Source: Lantana camara (Eukaryota; Streptophyta; Magnoliopsida; Lamiales; Verbenaceae). Taken from it: DNA of 64,000 nucleotides. The stretch lies in NCBI GenBank assembly GCA_037501455.1, contig CM074856.1, positions 94,438,001-94,502,000 of the forward strand, in the 5' to 3' direction. The stretch's first letter is position 1. Every line of letters begins with the position of its first letter. The position numbers and the translations under genes were made by a program. The notes beneath the pieces were generated by a model. The model made no database searches and was not told the origin of the DNA. It was given only the letters and a program-made list of their open reading frames with translations. Below, one piece after another: positions 34,816 to 47,587 of this stretch.

Positions 34816-34823
34816 CTTAAGGA

Positions 34824-37800
34824 TGTAGCACCCTGCACGTGAGGCACCACATCCCCCGCACTACGGCTCAACACGAGTAACGAAACAGTAAATCCGTACC
34901 CGTATCAAACCATAGCGAACGGGAGACAAACATAAAAACCTTCCTAAGCCAGGCGGAGCTAGACCCTGCAATGATTACCAATCCACAAAATATAATGCAG
35001 CAAAGCCAAAGTTCAATCATACCAACCATAAGTAGAATTTGGGCTCTTCAGGCCTCTTTTTAAAACATAGCAAAACCCAGTAAAGTCAATTCAATAACAA
35101 TTACATAAATATTCAAGTTCGGAACTACAGAATCGAATCAAACATAAATCCAATACATGAATGAGTGCAGGGACTCTCCTAACCTAACTCGACCAACTTA
35201 AAGACTCCAACACCTCCGCCTAGCCCGAAACTCCAAAGGTCAAACCTGCACACTAAAAGAATGGGGAGGGAAAGGGGTCAGTCTCTAGAAGACTGAGTGA
35301 GCAGGAGCGATAAATATATATATAAAACATGCACATGCAAGTCATAAATTCCGAACAAGGTTTTATTTGGAATTAGTTCCCAAAAAGGGCAAGAAAATAG
35401 GTAAACAATGCTCGACTTTTACGACTAATTCATATTAAATTCATTACTCTCATAAATCATACATAAATATAAGGCTCGGCGAGTGAGCGTGCACAATCTC
35501 CAACCAAACTCCGACCGTGTACGACAAATATCATTAGTATGTTGATTAGGTGTTCATGCGATATATCATAATACATGCAGACCATATATCATAAATCATA
35601 ATCGTTTGGGCAATCCGTGTCCCGGCCTTCCCGCACGGTGCATAATCATAACATAACATATATAAGAAAAGGCGTAAATCATAACCAACCTTCTTCCTCC
35701 GGGTGGTGGACGGGTTAGCAAGACCCGACCACCTCAGACATAGGCCAATGGGGTTTCATGACTCCCCCAAAGGCACTCAGCTCCCATTCCCCGCTAAATC
35801 TCCTAGCGAGGGCCGGTATCACCGTAGTTTGGTTGGGACTAGTATATGGGATCCCCGTCAGCCCTTGCTTCCTCGGTTAGCCACATATACCAAGTCCCGG
35901 GGCCCGAGAAATCAGAAATCCTAAATGTGTCTCGCCAAACATATCAATTCATACATATGATACATACTATAAGAAATCATACCTTACCGTGTAATTCGGC
36001 ATATGCTATATACGTACCTCTCCGTGTCATCCTAATCCGTAGCTAGCATGAAGACACACGGTTTGGAGCATAGCCTCAATACAAAACCATTTTTAAGCTT
36101 ATATACGCTCATACGTATAATTCAGAAGAATTTACTCGATAACTTCATTTGAAAACCATATATATATAAAATCATAAGGTTTTGGCCAAAGCTTTTCACA
36201 TAAGGGTTGTAGGGTTTGTTACATAGCTAAAACGAAAACCACCCTCACCTGAACCGTGATGAAACAAGGATCGAGCACCAAGTGCCTGAACGATCAAAAG
36301 CTCTCCACCCTGGAGATAAACTGTACAAAAGACCACAAGACGTGTTCGTGAGACTCAAGACTCTAAATGAACCATATATGACGCACGGCAATGCTCAAGC
36401 ATGATATGAAGGCATAAGGATCATATTAAGTCATGAAATGTTCATGTGCATTATTAAGGCATTTAACTATATATCCAAGTCATTCACTCATTCATTCATT
36501 ATCATTCAATTCATATTCCCAATCAATTTATTTCAAGAACTCAAATAGGAGCATAGAACATGTTCAAGCTCTTCCATAATGCTACCACATACCTCATATT
36601 ACATAACATAGCATATATCCAAGGTTTGACAACAAGAAGAAGTCTTATGATATAGAAAATAAGTGATGCGATTCATAAGCGACATATAAACACACATAAA
36701 CGGCATTAAATAAAAGCATGCCTATAGCACATCCAAATGCCGTGAAATTAAACCACAATACTCCTAACACATAGTAAAACAAGTTCTTAGTTCAACACAA
36801 AAGGAGATAAAGCCATTCAAGAGGTGAAACAAATCAAAAACCGAAAAGGAAGCAACACGGACTGCGCAGGGGAAGGGACACGGGGGTGTCACCTCCCTTA
36901 ACCAAACTGAGCCACGACCGTGGCTCAGTACAGAGTTTCCCAGAAGGTGTGACACGCTCGTGTCTCACTCTTATGAGTAAATGAGACACGGGGGTGTCAC
37001 GGTACAGAACTTATCCACACATAAAGTTTTTCCGGCAAAACTGATCTCATACCAAATCAATCCAAAAACATACCAAATGAACTCCAAATGCTCTGAAACT
37101 TAATATAAAACATATTTAGCATGTTATGAACATTTTGCATTTAGAGTGCAAAGGCTAAATCACACATTAAGGTCATCGAATCCAAGCAACAAAACTGGGT
37201 CGCCAAAATCGCACATAAGAGCTCAATTGTTTAGTCATGCCTTGATCAAGTACTTAGGGTTTGAATTTGGATCTGAAACTTTGGAGGAAGCATGCTAACA
37301 TACTAAACAACAAATATAAATCATATATATGCAAAATGGTACAATTTAAAGCACATTAGGATGACCAACAACTTACCAAACACAACAGCAACAATTCTGT
37401 CAAAGATCATGCATAAGAACAGGCCATGTACTTCGGTTTTGAGGCTTCAAATGGATCCAAATACTTAAAACATGAATGCTAACATATATAACAATGAGTG
37501 TACATCAACTCCATGCAATTTCACACGAAATGGAGACCATTTGATCATGCAACAACACAAAATTTCATACAGCAGTTCGAAAAACAGGGGAATCAATTTG
37601 ATCATCAAGTTTGGAGCTCCATATCTCATAATTTCATAAAAGGGTCAAGAGATAAAATCCTCCTAATATCAAATAATATCATTTGGGAAAGAAATGGGTC
37701 AAGAAACAAGTTCATATGATCATGTATAAGCAAGAAAATCAGTCACACAAACAACTAGGTCACAAGAACAAAAATCCCTAAAAGTTCATACCAAACTCAT

Positions 37801-38821
37801 CATTCAAACCCTAATCAAATCTGATCCAAAACATGATTTAAGTAGATGAAATCAAGTATAATAGAGTAGAGAAGACATAAATATTCATACCTTAAAGATT
37901 TGGTGAAGGAGGGAAGAGATTTGAGCTCAAAATCACAAAGGGCCAAGGGTTTTCTTCCTTTCTTCTCTTCTCCTCTCTCTCGTTCAGCTCCAGCTGCAAG
38001 AGGAGATATTTTGGCTCGGTTTTTCAGAGGTAAAGGGGTAGGGGAAGGCTTAACCCATGGTACAAAAGTCATGGTTAAGGTATGGTTGGGTTAGGTTAAG
38101 TAAAAAGGGTCCCACCATGAAGACTAGTCAACATAAGGAGCTCTTCTTGCACGAGTTGTCCGTTACGGTTGGATTTCGGAGGTCTTAATGATTTCAAAAA
38201 GGTATGAGGCTTGTTCCATTGTCTCCGAATCGTCGATACGAAGGTAACGGAGGTGTCGGAATTCGAATCCGAATTCCCGAGCTCAAGATATCACGCACGG
38301 AACCAAGGGTGCGCTAATCGCTCGTTAGCCCCCGACTTGGTTCCAAAAATCAAATTAAATCCGTTAACACGTCAAATGAACCCGAAAACGTAAACCGAGC
38401 ATATAGACATGTTTGTAACACACATATTTATGACATACTAAATTTCCAAACCAAACCGATATCATTACATATATGAACGAAGCACTAATAGAACACTCAT
38501 ACGCATGAACGAATTCATATTGTTATAAATGAATTACTAAAACTTAAATTCCATTAGTAATTAAATTAAAACCAACTAATAACATGTTGAAATTAATTAA
38601 CGAAATTACCGAAATAGTTAAGGTAACACAAAACCTTAATTAAGAAGTTAAACACTAAATATCAAAGTAAAATAAAATGAATTAATTAGAATAACCATAG
38701 TCTATAGTTTAAATCAAATATAAACACTTATAAACAATTAATCATATAATTAAATAATTAATTTGCGCAACTTATAAACAAATACGTCACATTATTATAA
38801 CCAAAAAACTGGGGCGTTACA
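34824..38821 (-). mobile_element. Element C, 5' LTR (3998 bp, minus orientation)
   Basis: Same length as 27650-31647, offset 7174 bp, and nearly the same sequence; several of the short open frames are identical in both. The predicted donor GT is at 37890-37889 and acceptor AG at 35247-35246. This copy would hold the active promoter. The TTCCG duplication follows at 38822. Confidence 0.94.
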
Positions 38822-38826
38822 TTCCG

Positions 38827-39520
38827 CCACCGCCACTGCAACTCGCCGGAACCGCCACCGCGTCGGACCGAGGCCGAAAACGTCACCAGCGGGTCGGAAA
38901 ACATAAGGTTGGGTGGTTGTTGGCCGGCGAGGGTCGCCGGATTGTCGCCGGCGATGAGGTGGCACAACCCACCACCTTCGGACCACCACTGTGCCACCGT
39001 CAGCCATACTCAGGCCACGAAACTGGTATCATCGTGTCAGGCTCGTCGAGCTCGTCGAAATGGGCTATTGGTTCGTCAAATTCCGTCGAGTAAAGGCCGA
39101 GTTTGGACTTGTGCGTGTTTTCACACCTTCAATGTGTGTGAAACGTTGAAGCGGGAGAGAGAAGAGAGCAGGCTGAGTCTTCTACGTTTGGCACGAATTA
39201 CGAGGATCTGGGCTATTATATCTCGGGTCCTCGTACGCAAAAACGGTCGAAAGAACGGACTAACGAAGTCAGAATGGGGCAAACTCAGAGTCTACGGACT
39301 CGTATTGATGCCCCGAACGCAAAAGAGGGGTCAAAGAGGTCGAACTCTCGACCAAACGAGAAATGAACGAATAACCCCTAAAAAGAGAAAATTACAAACA
39401 GGCCCCTAAACTCTAAAAGAGTTCAAAATAGGGCCAGGCAAAACACAAAATAATATAATTAAACACATAATAAAGTTGGAAGGTAGCGTACCTTATACGT
39501 CGGACGAGCGGGGTGTTACA
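38827..39520 (-). mobile_element. Solo LTR D, right (5') part
   Basis: Continuation of D after C, ending GGGGTGTTACA and then GTTTA. Its first 200 bp continue the GC-rich CCG-type sequence. On the minus strand the LTR starts TGTAACACCCCGCTCGTCCG, close to the start of LTR A. Confidence 0.9.
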
Positions 39521-39525
39521 GTTTA

Positions 39526-41297
39526 TGACTTATACGTTATGAAAATATGTTGAATTAAATGTTAAATATCTTAAATTAATTTTATGGATTCATTTGATAT
39601 GAATTTGAACGTTTTAAATGATACCTTTCTTGCATTCTTTTGAACTAAGTGGATTCTTTTTTACTCTAAGCTTATCCTATGATATTGATTAATGAATAAT
39701 CAATGTGTTATGATATCGATATGAAATTATGCTATGATATTGAAAGGGAAATGTGAAATGAAATTTGTAAACGCTTAAGTGTTCATTTGATATTTTCTTG
39801 CATTCATCGCATCCATTGTATCGCCGTGTGTCTATATGGTACATGTTTGAGTCTAAGTCCTTAGTATTACGTTTGTTTGTCTCAGGGGAGCTTCCGGGAG
39901 GAGTCGTGCCCAGAGTTTAAGTTGTTCGGCGTTGTTTTCTCGCACCACACTACACTTTTGTTCAAAGGTGAGGTTTAGGTTCTTTTCTTTTTAGTTAAGC
40001 GACCTAAGACCCCTATGTGCTCGTTTTCAAGCCCGCATTCGAATATACTATTATATTTACCTAATAGATATGTGCTTATACGAGATGTTTATGACTTTGT
40101 CATATGATTAAAGGTTTTTGAACTATATATATACGAGTGTATGTAAGCTTGAAAATGTTTTGCAACGAGGCTATGCTCCAAACCGTGTGTCTTCACGCTA
40201 GCGACGGATTAGGATGACACGGAGAGGTACGTCTATTGCATACGCTAAGTTGCAAGGTAAGGTATGGATCGATAAGGTACGTAAGTTTGGTAATGTTAAT
40301 GATCTGTAATGAGCGAGAATGTAACGTAATGGTAATGTGATGTAACGGTAATGTTGGGCCCCGGAGGTGTGGGTAAGGGAGACCCGGGACGACCATAGGG
40401 TCGCCGGTTATGACCCCTGTGCACATTCTCCTGTTGGATAGGATCAACCCGGAACCCACTAGGAGGTTTGGTGGGGGACGGAATCCTCGGGCGTGAGCGT
40501 CATGAAACTCATGACCCATACATAACGTAATGGATGGTTAGGGTCACGCAACCCTTCCATCACCGAAGAAGGAGGTTTGTTCTTTAATTTTAATTTTGTT
40601 TTGATTTGTAATGTTTGATTCGTACGAGGAGCCCAGGATGGGATTGGTGCTCGTACTCGCCGAGCTTAATGAATTGGTTGGACTATGGAACGGGAATAGA
40701 GTCTTTAATAATGTAATGTATACGTATATGATATGTAATATCCTTTAAAAATGATTTAGCGTGCAAAACCTATTCCCGGTTCATAACCTTTATCTTTTAA
40801 GTGCTTTGCTCTATATATGTATAGTGTGTGGGTGTGCGTTAGCCCCCTCACTCAGTCGAGCTATGACTGACACCTCTCATTTTCCCCACTTTTAGTTTGC
40901 AGGACTTTTGAGCACGTATTAGGCGGAGAAGTGGGTCGTTCGAGTCTCACTTTTGGGTATAGGTCGGGCTAAGTGCATTGTATTTCATTTTGGTCTTGTA
41001 TTTATTGAATTAATCATGTTATAAATTTTATGTTGGAGATATGAATCGTTTTGGCTATGTATATTTGATCATTTAATGTTTATGTTTATTTTTAGAATTT
41101 TTAAATTACTAGAACTCCTTGCTTCCGCTATTTTTTTTAATTATCGCGTGCTCTGTTTTAGTTTTAGCTCCGCCTAGCCTAGTGAGTGTGTGGTCTCCCA
41201 TTTGCTTAGACTTGAGCTCGTGTATGGACTTCCCATTTCATATGCGGGTTCGGGTTTAAGTGTGGGGGATGTGGTGGCCAGCGTTCCGGGTGCTACA
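39526..41297 (+). mobile_element. Element B, 5' LTR, right part
   Basis: It resumes at TGACTTATACG, matching 44996 onward in the intact LTR, and ends GGGTGCTACA. It contains a CAGTC..GACTG hairpin (40853-40869), a CTGAC branch-site candidate and the acceptor TTTGCAG ending at 40902. Confidence 0.92.
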
Positions 41298-41305
41298 TCC
41301 TAAAG

Positions 41306-41317
41306 TGGTATCAGAGC
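41306..41317 (+). promoter_or_regulatory. Primer-binding site, initiator-Met tRNA (B)
   Basis: TGGTATCAGAGC, eight bases after LTR B. Confidence 0.93.
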
Positions 41318-41469
41318 TCCGGGTTGCAAAACTGGAGTTCTTGTGTCGTGTTGAGTCTGTCTAGGTCATACGCCGTAGGACAATGTGGATATGTGACTTT
41401 ATGTGCTTATTTGTTTATCTTTTGTTAATCGTGCACATGAACATGAATTGACCCGCACGCATATATATT

Positions 41470-42640
41470 GGAAATTCTTGAACTTTTGCAGAAATATACC
41501 ACCAAGAAGATATCATCGTCGAGATAGATCCTCCGAGCGTCATCATCATCAGGATCACTCTCCTCAACAAGAGAATAACAATCCACCACCACCACCACAG
41601 ATGGATCCGGGGAATTTTATGGAAAGACTCGCGGTATTTTTAGAGCAACATAATCAAGAAAGGAACAATGCTCCTCCGGCGAGTAATCATGGAGGAGGTC
41701 TTATTACGGACAACCTTAGAGAATTTAAGAATCAAAACCCACCGGTATTCATTGGTGGAAGTGACATTCAAGCTGAGGAATGGTTGGTCCAAACAAATCG
41801 AGTATGGAACCTCATACCTTGTGGGCCGGATAAGAAACTTCAATGCACCCTCAACATGATTCAAGGACAAGCTTATAATTGGTGGTCGAGTGTTCAAGGG
41901 AAATTAGAGGTCTCCACGGAAGAAATTACTTGGGAAGTGTTTCTCCGAGAGATCAAAAACAAGTATATCCCAAAAGCTACCCAGAATAGATGTTTGAGAG
42001 AGTTTATGGATCTCAAACAAGGAGGGATGTCGATGATGGACTACATAAACAAGTTTGAGAGACTCTCACGCTATGCCCTAGTATTGCAAATGACGATGAG
42101 AGTAAGGCCTCCCAATTTCTTCAAGGTCTTCGAGAGGACATGAAAGATGCATTAGAAGCTTCCAATACTAGCACGTGGGCGAAGGTGACGGACAAGGCCC
42201 TAAGAGTTGAAGACAGGGTGGTTATGAGAAGGAAGAACTCTCCCCCTGGCCAAAGTTCTAGTTCAGGTTCTCAATCAACTCTTGGAAAGAGACCGGTGTA
42301 CGAGGTTCATCCCCTTCCGAATCCTCAAAATAAGAAATCTAAACCGGCGAATCCAAATCCTCCTATGGCTAATAAGGATCCCGAGTGCGTACATTGCCGA
42401 CGAATGAATCACTTATCGGAGAATTGTTGGAAGCTTCAAAAGAGGTGCTTCGGATGTGGGTTACCGGAGCATATGTTAGATCGATGCCCACGCAAAAGGC
42501 CGGATTATGTGCCGGGAGGAAATCCAAGACCGCGATTCAAGCTCGGGCGTATGCTTTGGGTGGAGTAAGAGAAAGAAGGGCAGAAGTTAATCAAGATGTC
42601 GTAGTGGGAGGTACAATTGCATACATGGCATAACATCACA
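41470..42640 (+). pseudogene. Ty3/Gypsy gag of element B, frameshifted
   Basis: This encodes the capsid-nucleocapsid precursor of the virus-like particle. The N-terminal arm is basic and proline-rich; the retrotransposon-gag core follows, with FIGGSDIQAEEWL, QGQAYNWWSSV and FMDLKQGGMSMMDYINKFERL. The nucleocapsid has two CX2CX4HX4C knuckles (CVHCRRMNHLSENC and CFGCGLPEHMLDRC). The frame changes near 42085-42095 and again near 42520-42540. The usual start codon, at about 41495, reads ATA instead of ATG; an upstream in-frame ATG at 41403 exists but adds an unlikely N-terminus. After the knuckles it runs ARAYALGG and DVVVGGTI, which looks like the beginning of the protease region, then stops near 42631. 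No protease active site follows. Confidence 0.88.
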
Positions 42641-42650
42641 TGCATTGGTC
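42601..42650 (+). repeat. GGTACA..GCATACATGGCA motif in B
   Basis: It overlaps the end of the gag-protease remnant. The same word pattern occurs once in A and twice in each of A2, C and E. Confidence 0.6.
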
Positions 42651-42927
42651 GATCCCGAGACCATTTATTCATTCATTTTCGGGATGCATCATTGTGATTA
42701 TTGTTGTGGTTATTTTTAACTTCCCTGTATGCCCTATTACTTGCGCATGACTTGTTTGTGAGTTCTTTTGAGAGTTCTTCGTGAGATTTCTTTGACGGGA
42801 GTGTTCGTTAAGCTTGAGGGTCGAGTTCTCCTTGTCATCTTGATAGAGCCATCGAGAAGAGGAGCCCACTCGAGAGATCGAAAAGAAGATGAGAAGTTGT
42901 ATCCGGAGTGGTTCGAGGTTCCAAGCT
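42651..42927 (+). mobile_element. Element B, non-coding 3' interior
   Basis: Short stretch between the gag remnant and the PPT hairpin, where a full element would carry several kilobases of pol. No coding domain and no CGGGG-loop array is seen. Confidence 0.75.
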
Positions 42928-42963
42928 GGACCTGAGGACAGGTCCTTTTTAAGGGGGAGAGTT
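42928..42963 (+). promoter_or_regulatory. PPT with upstream hairpin, B
   Basis: GGACCT-GAGGAC-AGGTCC (42928-42945), then the purine tract AAGGGGGAGAG next to the LTR start at 42964. Confidence 0.85.
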
Positions 42964-44802
42964 TGTGACACCCTGCTCGTTCACCCGTACAGGTTTGTAC
43001 CACGTGTGAGTTTATTTTCCGTAATTGTATTTAATTTCATTTTATTTGATGCATTTATCTTTTATTTCTAATTGTTTCTTATATGAATTATTTGAAATTA
43101 CATGAAATATGTGATTTAAATGTCAAGAAAATGCTCTAAGTGAAACTACGATGTGAATTCTTATGAATCATGAATTTATGATATGTGAATTTTATTCCCG
43201 AGCATGCTAATTTCGTGAATTATGTGAAATACGTGATTTAAGGATGTAATTGCATGATTTTAAAACATGTGGACCTAATTGAAAATTTGTTTTTGGACTA
43301 ATTTGTAACTTTTTGAAAGTTTTGGACTCATTTGGAAAATGAGTGATTTTAGTACACTTGTGTACTTTTTATTTTATATCTTGAGTTCTGGCACTCGGAT
43401 TCAAGTGCCGTCTTCGGCATTCAACTCCTTTCGATGACCTGGACGCAATGGAATAAGTTTCGTAATTTTTCGATGTCATTTCGACCCCCCGACGAAGTAA
43501 ATTTCTGCCACTCGTACCCTAAAACAACCCTATGGCCTATGATTGAGCCTTTAGACCTAATCTCTCATCATTTTCCTTTACCTAATCTCACCTAAACCTT
43601 CTCTTTCCTCTCCCATACCTGCTGATTAGACTCTAAGTGAAAGAAAAAGGGGAAAAGCGAAGAAGAGAGAGAGAGAAGAGGAAAGCACCATTTTCTTGCC
43701 TTGTTAGCACAACCTTCGTTCCTCTTGCTCCATCTTCAAGTCCAAGGTAAGAATCTTGATCTCGATTCTCTTATGATCTTATTTCTCTACTTGAATCATG
43801 CTTTATGTTAGAGAATCATGAAATATGGATTATGTGTTGAATAGTTAGGGCTTTATGAGAACTTGAAGAACATGCCTCTTTGAACTCCTTTTCTTGCCGG
43901 CTGCTATATGTGAACGTTTAGGGGCTATTTTTTTGGTATTTCATACATGAATTTGCATGGTTTCTGTTGCATTTTGATGTCTTGCCTTGCTGTTGTATGT
44001 GCTGCAGGAAAACAGGGGTTTAGTTCCAGGTTTTTGAATGAAAAATGATTTTAAATGCATGCCATAGCTGAGCCTTTTTCCCATCCGGTTTAATGCATGT
44101 TTTATGGATGTTTTGCATGGAATTTGAGCATGATTTTATGACCATAGCTGTTGTTATTGCTTCCATTACGTTGCTGCTACTGTTACATGTTGAAACAGGG
44201 GATTTTTGGCATAAAGCCGAGCTGCTATCATAGCTTCATTGTTCCTGTGTTGTTGCTATAATTTGGTGACTGATTTGGGTGTGTTTTTGGCATGAAGTTA
44301 TGCATGAACTTATCCTTAAATTGTTGCTTCTTACCTGTACTTTTACTGCTGCGTTGTACCCTGTTCCTTTGCCCTGAAACTGAGCTGCTGCTGCTGATCC
44401 TTTCGCTGCTGTGACAGCTCTCCCCGGCCGGGGAGAATTTGCAAAGAAAAGTACCCGGTCGGGGGACTTTTATGCAGACGTTGTGGTGCTGCTTTAATTC
44501 TTTTCCCATACTTTTAATTTGCCCCTTTTTGTGAGCTTATGGCGGATGTATATATATATTATATGCATGAGGAGGTGTACGTGAGTGTGATTGTTTTCTA
44601 TAAATTGAATGACTTATATGTATGTAAATTATAATATGTGTGTAACACGTATGAATGTGTGGTTGTGTTTGCATGCATGAATAAATGTAAGGTAATTGTG
44701 CATGGATTTTTAATTGTGAAATTGCATGCATGTGTGTTACGTACGTGTGTGTCTGGTTGTTTATGTAATGAATGGTTGTGCATGGGGTTGTGAGTGCGTG
44801 CA

Positions 44803-44852
<50 letters not shown>

Positions 44853-46765
44853 CATATGTTTCATATTATGATTTTAATTATGGAATTGGTTTTATTAAGT
44901 TTATATATGTTATGACCTTGATTAATTCAATCTCGCGTGCATGATTTTCGTATTTTATTTCATGCTCTTTAAATGCCTTCTCTTTAATTGTTTATGACTT
45001 ATACGTTATGAAAATATGTTGAATTAAATGTTAAATATCTTAAATTAATTTTATGGATTCATTTTATATGAATTTGAACGTTTTAAATGATACCTTTCTT
45101 GCATTCTTTTGAACTAAGTGGATTCTTTTGACTCTAAGCTTATCCTACGATATTGATTAATGAATAATCAATGTGTTATGATATCGATATGAAATTATGC
45201 TATGATATTGAAAGGGAAATGTGAAATGAAATTTGTAAACGCTTAAGTGTTCATTTGATATTTTCTTGCATTCATCGCATCCATTGCATCGCCGTGCGTC
45301 TATATGGTACATGTTTGAGTCTAAGTCTTTAGTATTACGTTTGTTTGTCTCAGGGGAGCTTCCGGGAGGAGTCGTGCCCGGAGTTTAAGTTGTTCGGGGT
45401 TGTTTTCTCGCACCACACTACACTTTTGTTCAAAGGTGAGGTTTAGGTTCTTTTCTTTTTAGTTAAGCGACCTAAGACCCCTATGTGCTCGTTTTCAAGC
45501 CCGCATGCGAATATACTATTATATTTACCCAATAGATATGTGCTTATACGATATGTTTATGACTTTGTCATATGATTAAAGGTTTTTAAACTATATATAT
45601 ACGAGTGTATGTAAGCTTGAAAATGTTTTGCAACGAGGCTATGCTCCAAACCGTGTGTCTGCATGCTAGCGACGGATTAGGATGACACGGAGAGGTACTT
45701 CTATAGCATATACTAAGTTGCAAGGTAAGGTATGCGTCGATAAGGTATGTAAGTTTGGTAATGTTAATGATCTGTAATGAGCGAGAATGTAACGTAATGG
45801 TAATGTGATGTAATGGTAATGTTGGGCCCCGGAGGTGTGGGTAAGGGAGACCCAGGACAACCATGGGGTCGCCGGTTATAACCACTGTGCACAATCTCCT
45901 GTTGGATAGGATCAACCCGGAACCCACTAGGAGGTTTGGTGGGGGACGGAATCCTCGGGCGTGAGCGTCATGAAACTCACGACCCATACATAACGTAATG
46001 GATGGTTAGGGTCGCGCAACCCTTCCATCACCGGAGAAGGAGGTTTGTTCTTTAATGTTACTTTTGTTTTGATTTGTAATGTTTGATTCGTATGAGGAGC
46101 CCAGGATGGGATTGGTGCTCGTACTCGCCGAGCTTAATGAATTAGTTGGACTATGGAACGGGAATAGAGTCTTTAATAATGTAATGTGTACGTATATGAT
46201 ATGTAATATCCTTTAAAAATGATTTGGCGTGCAAAACCTATTCCCGGTTCATAACCTTTATCTTTTACGTGCTTTGCTCTATATATGTATAGTGTGTGGG
46301 TGTACGTTAGCCCCCTCACTCAGTTGAGATATGACTGACACCTCTCCTTTTCCCCACTTTTAGTTTGCAGGACTTTTGAGCACGTGCTAGGTAGAGAATT
46401 AGGTCGTTCGAGTCTCACTTTTGGGTATAGGTCGTGCTAAGTGCATTGTATTTCATTTTGGTCTTGTATTTATTGAATTAATCATGTTATAAATTTTATG
46501 TTGGAGATATGAATCGTTTTGGCTATGTATATTTGATCATTTAATGTTCATGTTTATTTTTGGAATTTTTAAATTACTAGAACTCCTTGCTTCAGCTATT
46601 TGTTTTAATTATCGCGTGCTCTGGTTTAGTTTTAGCTCCGCCTAGCCTAGTGAGTGTGTGGTCTCCCGTTCGCTTAGACTTGAGCTCGCGTATGGACTTC
46701 CCATTTCATATGCGGGTTCGGGTTTAGGTACGGGGGATGTGGTGGCCCGCGTTCCGGGTGCTACA
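42964..46765 (+). mobile_element. Element B, 3' LTR (3802 bp, intact)
   Basis: It starts TGTGACACCCTGCTCG and ends GGGTGCTACA, then ATTTG. Donor AAG|GTAAGA has GT at 43747 and acceptor TTTGCAG ends at 46370, giving a predicted intron of 2624 nt. The palindrome pair lies at 44418-44470, the TA run at 44813-44848 and the hairpin at 46321-46336. It serves as the template for recognising the split 5' LTR. Confidence 0.94.
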
Positions 46766-46770
46766 ATTTG

Positions 46771-47587
46771 AATATAGTTCATTATTTACGAATTTATTCA
46801 AAATCGAATTCACTGGATTATGACAAAACAACAATTAATTCAAAATTAATTTTTTGTCAAATAAATCATTCAAAGTGATTTTCGTAATTCTGAAAAATAA
46901 GAACTTGACTTTAATTCTTCCCAAATTTTTTAATTATTTCAAATAAATAATTTTATAATTTTAAAATCAAATTTTAAAACAAAATCAAATTTTCATAATT
47001 CGGGATTTTCGAAACTCGGAAAACACGAAACGAAAAAAATAAGTCCGAGAACCCTAGGCGAGGCGCGAAGCCAGCGCGGGCGAGCAGGCGCTGCTTCGCA
47101 CACAGCCCGCCCAGGTGTGCGGATGGTGCCAGCAACGTCCCGCCAGGTCCCCGCAGGGACCGCTCGTAAACGCTGCGCGCCGTCCTACGCAACCTTGTGT
47201 GGGATGGTGAGGAGGTGGTGTGCGGGATCCGCGCGTAGCACCTATGCAAGCCTAGGCGCAAGTGCGTGCGAAGAGGACTGACGGAGCGGGGCTAAGTCAT
47301 GCAGCACCATGCGCGCGCGGGGCGTGCAGTTCCGCACGCATCGATCTCGTTTTTCGATTCGTAATTTCAACAAATTCAGAATCCAATTTCGAATTAAAAT
47401 AGTTCAAATCAATCTGAATCTAAACAGCTTTAAAAAAGATTTAAACGAAAAATATTTTTTCTTAAATTTTCAAGAAACGGTTTTGATCCGGGAATTTCGT
47501 ATTTCAAACTAAAATCATGAATACACAACATACACTCAAATTCAAGAATTTTGGTCAAAATTCGTAAAGCTGTAACGATACAATACG
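46771..47587. other. Unassigned DNA between B and F
   Basis: About 820 bp without a recognisable gene. It is very AT-rich (46771-47030 and 47340-47587) around a GC-rich island (47040-47340). The AT/GC contrast resembles some Copia LTRs, but no ends, PBS or coding piece were found. A 95-codon minus frame in the island has arginine-rich, low-complexity composition and I do not call it a gene. Confidence 0.6.

Larger units (their letters stand above)
31648..34823 (-). mobile_element. Element C internal region, non-coding (3176 bp)
   Basis: Bounded by PBS (34804-34815, minus) and PPT (about 31648-31660, minus). No frame matches a retroelement protein. Frames of 60-100 codons here are low-complexity or random; the one across 31693-31974 only reads through the hairpin array. 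It contains two copies of the GGTGAACGGTAC..ATGCATCCATG motif (32045-32095 and 33545-33595, minus) and the CGGGG-loop hairpin array. Confidence 0.88.
27650..38821 (-). mobile_element. Element C, complete young non-autonomous LTR retrotransposon
   Basis: An 11,172-bp element flanked by TTCCG (27645-27649 and 38822-38826), minus orientation. Two 3998-bp LTRs with only scattered differences surround a 3176-bp interior with PBS and PPT but no coding domain. LTRs are identical at insertion, so their likeness means C moved recently. With no gag or pol it must have been mobilised by another element's proteins. It lies inside D, inside B. Confidence 0.93.
24281..39520 (-). mobile_element. Solo LTR D with element C inside
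   Basis: Removing C and one TTCCG copy leaves about 4.06 kb bounded by TG..CA with no PBS, interior or second LTR. The 5-bp GTTTA duplication shows that a whole element inserted and later lost its interior by LTR-LTR recombination. The family matches F at 47588. Orientation is opposite to host LTR B. Confidence 0.9.
22205..46765 (+). mobile_element. Element B, whole Ty3/Gypsy gag-only element with nested insertions
   Basis: Both ends are TG..CA, flanked by ATTTG (22200-22204 and 46766-46770). Without its insertion B is about 9.3 kb: LTRs of about 3.8 kb and an interior of only 1666 bp carrying a PBS, gag and a PPT. No protease, RT, RNase H or integrase is present. B is therefore non-autonomous. 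Its 5' LTR contains D, and D contains C. Confidence 0.92.
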
